A DNA stretch of 64,000 nt. It comes from Spirochaetaceae bacterium (GTDB taxonomy: Bacteria > Spirochaetota > Leptospiria > Leptospirales > Leptonemataceae). Below the pieces are notes generated by a model that worked only from the letters and a program-made list of their open reading frames with translations, was not told the DNA's origin and ran no database searches. Shown one piece after another: positions 59,111 to 64,000 of the stretch. Made by a program: the position numbers and the translations under genes. The DNA is taken from contig PBUB01000002.1 of NCBI GenBank assembly GCA_002729885.1, positions 177,157 to 241,156 of the forward strand, given 5' to 3'. How positions within the stretch are numbered: the stretch's first letter is position 1; each line of letters starts with the position of its first letter.

Positions 59111-60730
59111 ATGAACTTGCAGATAAAGAACTCAAACTGGTTCCAATTAATGCGAATCTTCTCATCTTCGGGCAATTCCCCGTCTGCCGCAATCCGGACT
59201 ATAGGAGCTGCAGCTAGCCCGATTCTTAGGATTGAGCGGACCTTTCCGATCAAACTCCTTTGCTTGAGCGTTCTGGGTACAATCTTTCTTTTCGCCGGGT
59301 TTTCTCTTCGCGCCGAAGCTCCCTCGGCCGCAAGCACAGATATCAGCTTTCAGAGACTTTCTTTTAGCCTGCCCGGTAAGTGGCAGGCCAGGGAACAGGG
59401 AAAGATACTTACTGCTACAAATCCCCAGTTGCCCGGTACTCTGGTTATGGTAACAGGACCTTCCGATCTAAGAACCTGGACGATTCGCGGCTTTCTGGAA
59501 AATGGGATGGTTTCCATGGAGCGTCAGGAAGGCAGAAAGCTACTGAAGGCATTCCCGGAACAGGTGGCGGAAGGTTTGACCCAGGCAGGAAACGGATTTG
59601 CATTTCAGACCAGAGTGACCCGGGACAGCAAAGGCTCTGTGCGATATGCTGCATACTACGCCTTCGCTGCAGGCGCCAGGTTTCAGACTGTAATATTGTT
59701 CGCCGACCAGGCGCAAAAGCTACAGACCCTCATGAAGACAGTGGGGCCGGCATTTGACCGTATTTCCGTTTCTGTACCGGCCGGCACCGTTAAGCCGGTG
59801 CAGGGGGTTAATCGCAGCTTTTTTAATTATTCGCTGAAACAGCCATCGCACTGGAAGGATGCCGAATCGCCTTATGCAAACCTGGCTGTAGTGTCTCCTC
59901 TTCGATTGCCTGGCAGCCAGTATGTATTTGGAAACACCAACAATTTCGTAGTGGAGTATGAGCTTCAACCAGGTAGACCTGTAAGTCCTGTGGCGGCCCT
60001 GGCCTCGTATCTTTCTGATCGATCCAGCACATATTATAAGAGCTGGAATTCACCGGAAGATGCGTTGCGAATTGCAAGGATAGATGAAATGCAGTTACCG
60101 GATGGGCGTCAGATTGTAGGATTGTCCCTGGTTCAGACCAACGATGATCGGTTCTACCTGGGAGCCTGGCTGGTTCCTGGACCTGGCTATACGCTTATCA
60201 TCGCCTCTGGTTTCAAGCTCTTTCGTTACGATTTAATCAAGAGGGGAAGCACTGCAGACATTGAGAACAGAGCCTGGTATTCCTTTTATGATTCTCTGCC
60301 TTCCATTGCTGCCACTGTTAGATGGGACAATTCGCGAATACGCCGGGTATCCTCATCCGAGGAATTTCTTATGCGACAGAAGTCTTTTCGTTATCTGCGA
60401 GAGGCCAATATTACCGGATCCAGCATTTCTGTGTTCAGCAGTAATAGAGTGGAATGGGACTTTCTTTCCGGAAACAGGGTACGCTATAAGATGGATAAAT
60501 TCTCTTCGTTCAATAGCTACGAATACAATCCGGCTACGAACAATCAGGATTCCTCCTCTGGATTTTTGACTCAAAAGGATCAGGGCGGGGAAAATGTATT
60601 CCAGGTCTGGGAATCCGGCGGTCAGGAGTACATTATAGTACTTCGACCGGCCGGTGTAGCCACCTTTCACCGATTGACCAGGGCCCCTCAATTCACCATC
60701 GATGGATTCCGTCATGGCTGCTGCAGATAG
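59111..60730 (+). CDS. Large exported hypothetical protein
   Basis: A 539-residue protein with a signal-type helix (IKLLCLSVLGTIFLFAGFSL) at about 47-66, so translation may begin at ATG 59150 rather than 59111. The mature region has two related halves: FQRLSFSLPGKWQAREQGKI and later FNYSLKQPSHWKDAESPYAN, each like a PsbP/DcrB-type segment that begins with a strand and a W, suggesting a domain duplication. The C-terminus holds RVEWDFLSGNRVRYKMDKFS and a final Cys pair. No family is named with confidence; it is probably periplasmic. Confidence 0.6.
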   Translation: MNLQIKNSNWFQLMRIFSSSGNSPSAAIRTIGAAASPILRIERTFPIKLLCLSVLGTIFLFAGFSLRAEAPSAASTDISFQRLSFSLPGKWQAREQGKILTATNPQLPGTLVMVTGPSDLRTWTIRGFLENGMVSMERQEGRKLLKAFPEQVAEGLTQAGNGFAFQTRVTRDSKGSVRYAAYYAFAAGARFQTVILFADQAQKLQTLMKTVGPAFDRISVSVPAGTVKPVQGVNRSFFNYSLKQPSHWKDAESPYANLAVVSPLRLPGSQYVFGNTNNFVVEYELQPGRPVSPVAALASYLSDRSSTYYKSWNSPEDALRIARIDEMQLPDGRQIVGLSLVQTNDDRFYLGAWLVPGPGYTLIIASGFKLFRYDLIKRGSTADIENRAWYSFYDSLPSIAATVRWDNSRIRRVSSSEEFLMRQKSFRYLREANITGSSISVFSSNRVEWDFLSGNRVRYKMDKFSSFNSYEYNPATNNQDSSSGFLTQKDQGGENVFQVWESGGQEYIIVLRPAGVATFHRLTRAPQFTIDGFRHGCCR

Positions 60731-60819
60731 CCAACGTGGCGAATCTAAATGACTGAGCGGCGATGTGAAATATCTTGATGCGAATGCCCGGTCGCGGGAA
60801 ATCGTATTCAGTGAAGTCG

Positions 60820-63513
60820 ATGGAGCGAAACCAGTGGCATACCAGTCCGCTAGATGATTTATTACGGAAATGGCAAACGGATGCAAACGCAGGCCTTTCC
60901 GTTGATGAAGCGAAAGCCCGATACCTCCGTTACGGTGCCAATCGTCTGGCCGAGCAGCGTGCGCAGCCGATCTGGAAACGGTTTATACAGCAATTTCGCG
61001 GTTTCCTGACAGCCGTACTTATTTCAGCCGGGTTGCTCGCCTGGGCCATAGGCGATATTAAAGATGCCGTCGTCATCTTGATTGTAATCGTATTTAATGC
61101 CTGCCTCGGTTTTTATCAGGAATATCGGGCTGAATCTACTCTGGATGCGTTGAAGAAAATGCTGATTCCTTCCGCCAGGCTGCGAAGGGATGGCATCGTC
61201 CAGGAAGTGCCCGCCGAAGATATTGTTCCCGGGGACATTGTGCTTCTAGAGGCCGGAGACCAGGTGCCGGCGGACGGCCGCATTCTTCAGGCAGTGAACC
61301 TGGAGGTGCAGGAATCTGCTCTTACCGGCGAATCGGCGGCTGTGGCCAAACAGGAAACCACTCTGAACGATCCAGCCCTTCCCGTGGCCGAAAGAAGCAA
61401 CGTTCTATTTATGAATACCATGGTTGCGAAAGGCCGCGCAGAGATGCTTGTGCTGGGGACCGGCATGGATACGGAAATGGGGCGCATTGCCGGAATGCTT
61501 TCTCTGGATAGCGGTACCACTCCGCTTCAACGCCAACTGGACCGACTGGGCAGGCGTCTGGCACTCATCGCTGGCGCTGTGGTTCTGATCATTTTTGGAC
61601 TGGCTCTCTGGAGAGGGGCCCCCTGGGCGGATGCGGCCATGACCTCTGTAGCTCTGGCTGTGGCTTCTGTGCCGGAAGGTCTTCCAGCGGTGGTAACTGT
61701 AACTCTGGCCATCGGAATGTGGAGGATGGCTCGCAAGAAAGCGATACTGAAGAATCTATCATCGGTTGAGACCCTGGGTTCTACATCGGTGATATGCGCG
61801 GATAAGACCGGTACTCTTACAATGAATGAAATGACAGCTCGCGCCGGATGGTTCGCAGGAGAGTTCTTTAAGATTTCCGGTGAAGGTTACAGCACTGAAG
61901 GAAGCATTTCGCGCAACGGTCTGGACGATCTACTTCTGCCTCTGGCACTCTGCAATGAAGCCCTTGTCCAGGATGGAAAACTGGTGGGGGATCCTACAGA
62001 AGGGGCGCTCTATACACTGGCCCAGAAGGGAGGACTGGATCCTCTGAAAATGATAGAGCAGTACCCAAGAATTGCAGAGATCCCCTTTGATGCAGAATAC
62101 AGATATATGGCCACCTTTCATCGTAGCGGAAATTTCGTAGAGATGTACATCAAAGGTGCACCGGATGCTACTTTGGAGCGCTGTAGTCGGATTCTTTTCC
62201 AGAGGTTGTCCAGTGCGAAAGCGGAAAATCCTGATTCGCTTTCGCCAGAGGCAATCACCGAAACTGAATTGAGTTCAGAAATGGTGAGCCGAATTTCCGA
62301 TGCGAACAATATGATGGCCGGCGATGCTCTGCGGGTTCTGGCTGTGGCCAGAAAAGTCATTCCCGCGGAGGATTTCGATGCAGGAAACCCCGAAGACTGG
62401 ACCAGGGATTGGACTTTCCTGGGGCTGATTGGACTCATGGATCCGCCAAGGCCCGAGGCAAGAGAAGCGATCAAGCTTTGCAGACGGGCCGGCATTGCTG
62501 TAAAGATGATCACGGGAGATCATCAGTCCACCGCTGCGGCGGTGGCCCGGGAACTGGGTCTGGAAGGCAGGACTCTCACCGGAGCAGAGCTGGATTCTCT
62601 GGGCGAGGAAGAACTGGAGCAGGCCCTGGCTACTGCATCGGTGTTTGCTCGGGTATCTCCAGAACACAAGGTTCGCATTGTTACCAGCCTGAAAAAGCGA
62701 AATCATATTACTGCGATGACCGGCGATGGAGTCAACGATGCACCTGCTTTGAAGGCTGCAGACATCGGTATTGCCATGGGGAATGGTACGGCAGTAACTC
62801 AGGAGGCAGCCAGACTTGTCCTGACGGATAATAACTTCGTTACTATCAAAGATGCAGTGGAAGAGGGGCGGATTATCTATGACAACATCGTAAAATTCGT
62901 TCGATTTCAGCTATCCACCAATATTGGAGCAATACTGACCGTTCTGGCATCCACTCTTCTGGGTAATCCCATGCCTTTTACCGCGATTCAATTGCTCTGG
63001 ATCAATATTATAATGGATGGTCCCCCGGCCATGACTCTGGGTCTTGAGCCTGGACGGCCAGATCTAATGAAGCAGCCCCCCAGAAAGCCAGACGAAAGCA
63101 TTCTGAATTTCAACCGAATAATTCGTGTGATAGTCTATGGAATAATAATGATGGTGGGTACGTTGGGGATACTGAACTTCGAGTTGTCGGAAAGTTCCCC
63201 GGAATATGCGGCTACCCTGGCGTTTACTACTTTCGTTTTATTTCAGATCTTTAACGTATTCAATGCAAGGGCGGAATTCGAAAGTGCCTTTGCCACTAAC
63301 TTCTTTAAGAATGTTCGGCTCTGGTTTTCGCTGGCTCTGGTGCTTATGCTTCAGGCGCTGGCGGTCGAGTGGGAGCCTGCTCAAGAAACGTTCTCTACAA
63401 CATCGCTTTCTGGCCAGGACTGGCTTCTGGCCGCCGGAGTGGCTTCCAGCGTTTTGATTCTGGATGAGATCTATAAACTGATGGTCCGATTGGTGCGAAA
63501 GGATGATTCCTGA
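60820..63513 (+). CDS. P2-type cation-transporting ATPase (calcium-pump-like)
   Basis: About 897 residues from ATG 60820 (MERNQWHTSPLDDLLRKWQT); the frame is open from 60775. An N-terminal cation-ATPase domain is followed by TGES in ESALTGESAAVAKQ, ion-site helix four with ASVPEGLPAVVTVTLAIG, the phosphorylation site VICADKTGTLTMNE, nucleotide-domain KGAP (YIKGAPDATLERC), TGDGVNDAPALKAADIGIAM, and a C-terminal bundle with LLWINIIMDGPPAMTLGLEP. PEGLP together with this helix-six motif points to Ca2+ (SERCA/PMR1-like) rather than heavy metals. It would export cations across the inner membrane. Confidence 0.92.
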   Translation: MERNQWHTSPLDDLLRKWQTDANAGLSVDEAKARYLRYGANRLAEQRAQPIWKRFIQQFRGFLTAVLISAGLLAWAIGDIKDAVVILIVIVFNACLGFYQEYRAESTLDALKKMLIPSARLRRDGIVQEVPAEDIVPGDIVLLEAGDQVPADGRILQAVNLEVQESALTGESAAVAKQETTLNDPALPVAERSNVLFMNTMVAKGRAEMLVLGTGMDTEMGRIAGMLSLDSGTTPLQRQLDRLGRRLALIAGAVVLIIFGLALWRGAPWADAAMTSVALAVASVPEGLPAVVTVTLAIGMWRMARKKAILKNLSSVETLGSTSVICADKTGTLTMNEMTARAGWFAGEFFKISGEGYSTEGSISRNGLDDLLLPLALCNEALVQDGKLVGDPTEGALYTLAQKGGLDPLKMIEQYPRIAEIPFDAEYRYMATFHRSGNFVEMYIKGAPDATLERCSRILFQRLSSAKAENPDSLSPEAITETELSSEMVSRISDANNMMAGDALRVLAVARKVIPAEDFDAGNPEDWTRDWTFLGLIGLMDPPRPEAREAIKLCRRAGIAVKMITGDHQSTAAAVARELGLEGRTLTGAELDSLGEEELEQALATASVFARVSPEHKVRIVTSLKKRNHITAMTGDGVNDAPALKAADIGIAMGNGTAVTQEAARLVLTDNNFVTIKDAVEEGRIIYDNIVKFVRFQLSTNIGAILTVLASTLLGNPMPFTAIQLLWINIIMDGPPAMTLGLEPGRPDLMKQPPRKPDESILNFNRIIRVIVYGIIMMVGTLGILNFELSESSPEYAATLAFTTFVLFQIFNVFNARAEFESAFATNFFKNVRLWFSLALVLMLQALAVEWEPAQETFSTTSLSGQDWLLAAGVASSVLILDEIYKLMVRLVRKDDS

Positions 63514-63687
63514 AACCGCTGTGTCGTAGAATCAGGCTTTTACATGGCGCTGGATTGGAAGACGTCGGGAGGGCTCCGTGCATTAGATCCCGGCTGCATT
63601 GGAAGGCCGGCTGGAGGATGCAGTAGAACTCAGAGATTCAATCCCGGAATTGCCTTGCGCCAGATTCCGGATTTCTCTTAATGCATC

Positions 63688-64000
63688 ATGCAGTCTGCGA
63701 TAGTCAATTGGAGCGGCGGCAAGGACTCATGCCTTGCTCTTTATGAAGCGCGAAAAGCGGGACTTCAAATCGAATCTCTGATGACTACCCTGCAGGTTCA
63801 GCAAGGAGATCTACCAAACCGGGTTTCGCATCATGAGATTCCGGAATCATTGCTGGATGTACAGGCCGCTGCGCTGGGACTGCCCATCCATAAGGTGATT
63901 CTTCCGGACCAACCCACGGACGGCGAATATGAATCCATAATGAAGGATGCCATGGAGGTCTGGTCCAGCCGTGGCATTCGTGATTCAATTTTTGGAGATA
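63688..64000 (+). CDS. PP-loop ATPase, diphthine--ammonia-ligase family (partial, 3' end outside window)
   Basis: An open frame from ATG 63688 runs to the window edge, 104 codons without a stop. MQSAIVNWSGGKDSCLALYE contains the SGGKDS pyrophosphatase loop, and the following LMTTLQVQQ, VSHHEIPESLLDVQAAALGL and ESIMKDAMEVWSSRGIRDSI agree with adenine-nucleotide alpha-hydrolase-like proteins of the diphthine--ammonia-ligase (DUF71) family. In bacteria the substrate is not known; an amidation using ATP is likely. It lies 174 bases after the ATPase gene. Confidence 0.85.
   Translation, partial: MQSAIVNWSGGKDSCLALYEARKAGLQIESLMTTLQVQQGDLPNRVSHHEIPESLLDVQAAALGLPIHKVILPDQPTDGEYESIMKDAMEVWSSRGIRDSIFGD

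Noticed and set aside
1-64000. CRISPR array, integrase, transposase or phage genes
   Set aside because: No regularly spaced repeats of CRISPR type and no such protein signatures were seen on either strand.

Overview
The window looks like chromosomal DNA of a Leptospiraceae-type spirochaete (Leptospira, Leptonema or Turneriella relatives). The signs are many lipoproteins with permissive lipoboxes, an integral-membrane glycosyltransferase of the leptospiral type, a delta-60-like repeat lipoprotein, fatty-acid beta-oxidation genes, SpoIIE-type phosphatases and a G+C content that reads as close to 50%. This placement is inferred from gene content; no rRNA is present. No integrase, transposase, CRISPR array or phage gene was seen.

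Layout. 1-1539 (minus) is the 5' part of an O-antigen ligase/polymerase that runs off the left edge. 1.9-4.3 kb holds a secreted lipoprotein and an outer-membrane protein. 4.6-10.7 kb holds aspartate kinase, glutamate racemase, an ankyrin lipoprotein, lexA-pyrD and a small zinc-ribbon protein. 10.7-20.3 kb (minus) is a dense block: bacillithiol genes bshC and bshB1, a TIGR02757/DUF2400 protein, an active 7TM-type SpoIIE phosphatase overlapping a degenerate homologue, argJ, and a second active CBS-SpoIIE phosphatase. 20.6-33.9 kb holds a FabG-type reductase, a PII protein lacking the usual modification residue, a glycosyltransferase, a truncated haemoglobin, a long-chain acyl-CoA synthetase, YaaA, two acyl-CoA dehydrogenases with a TetR regulator and its palindromic operator, a dienelactone hydrolase, a zinc metallopeptidase and a lipid kinase. 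34-42.8 kb holds DUF971, another TetR gene, tRNA-Arg(ACG), an OmpA-type anchor, a Pycsar-effector-like membrane protein, a Prc-type S41 protease translationally coupled to a helical lipoprotein, and a membrane glycosyltransferase.

43.0-45.3 kb is the most accessory-looking part: tmRNA (ssrA, tag ANNEYALAA), a partial duplication of its 3' end, two related palindromic elements, and a repeat-containing lipoprotein that stops in mid-repeat. 45.5-50.2 kb is mostly lineage-specific envelope proteins. 50.3-55.5 kb holds two TetR-controlled divergent loci with clear double operators (a carotenoid-desaturase-like oxidoreductase, an NADP-dependent reductase, a hotdog thioesterase). 55.6-64 kb holds a second lipoprotein related to the one at 49.2 kb, ethanolamine ammonia-lyase eutCB, a large exported protein, a P2-type calcium-pump-like ATPase and the start of a PP-loop ATPase cut by the right edge.

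Recurring themes are fatty-acid and lipid use under TetR control, envelope and lipoprotein biology, and signalling by PP2C-type phosphatases. Two real genes (1-1539 minus and 63688-64000 plus) are open at the window edges and were found by reading the sequence directly.
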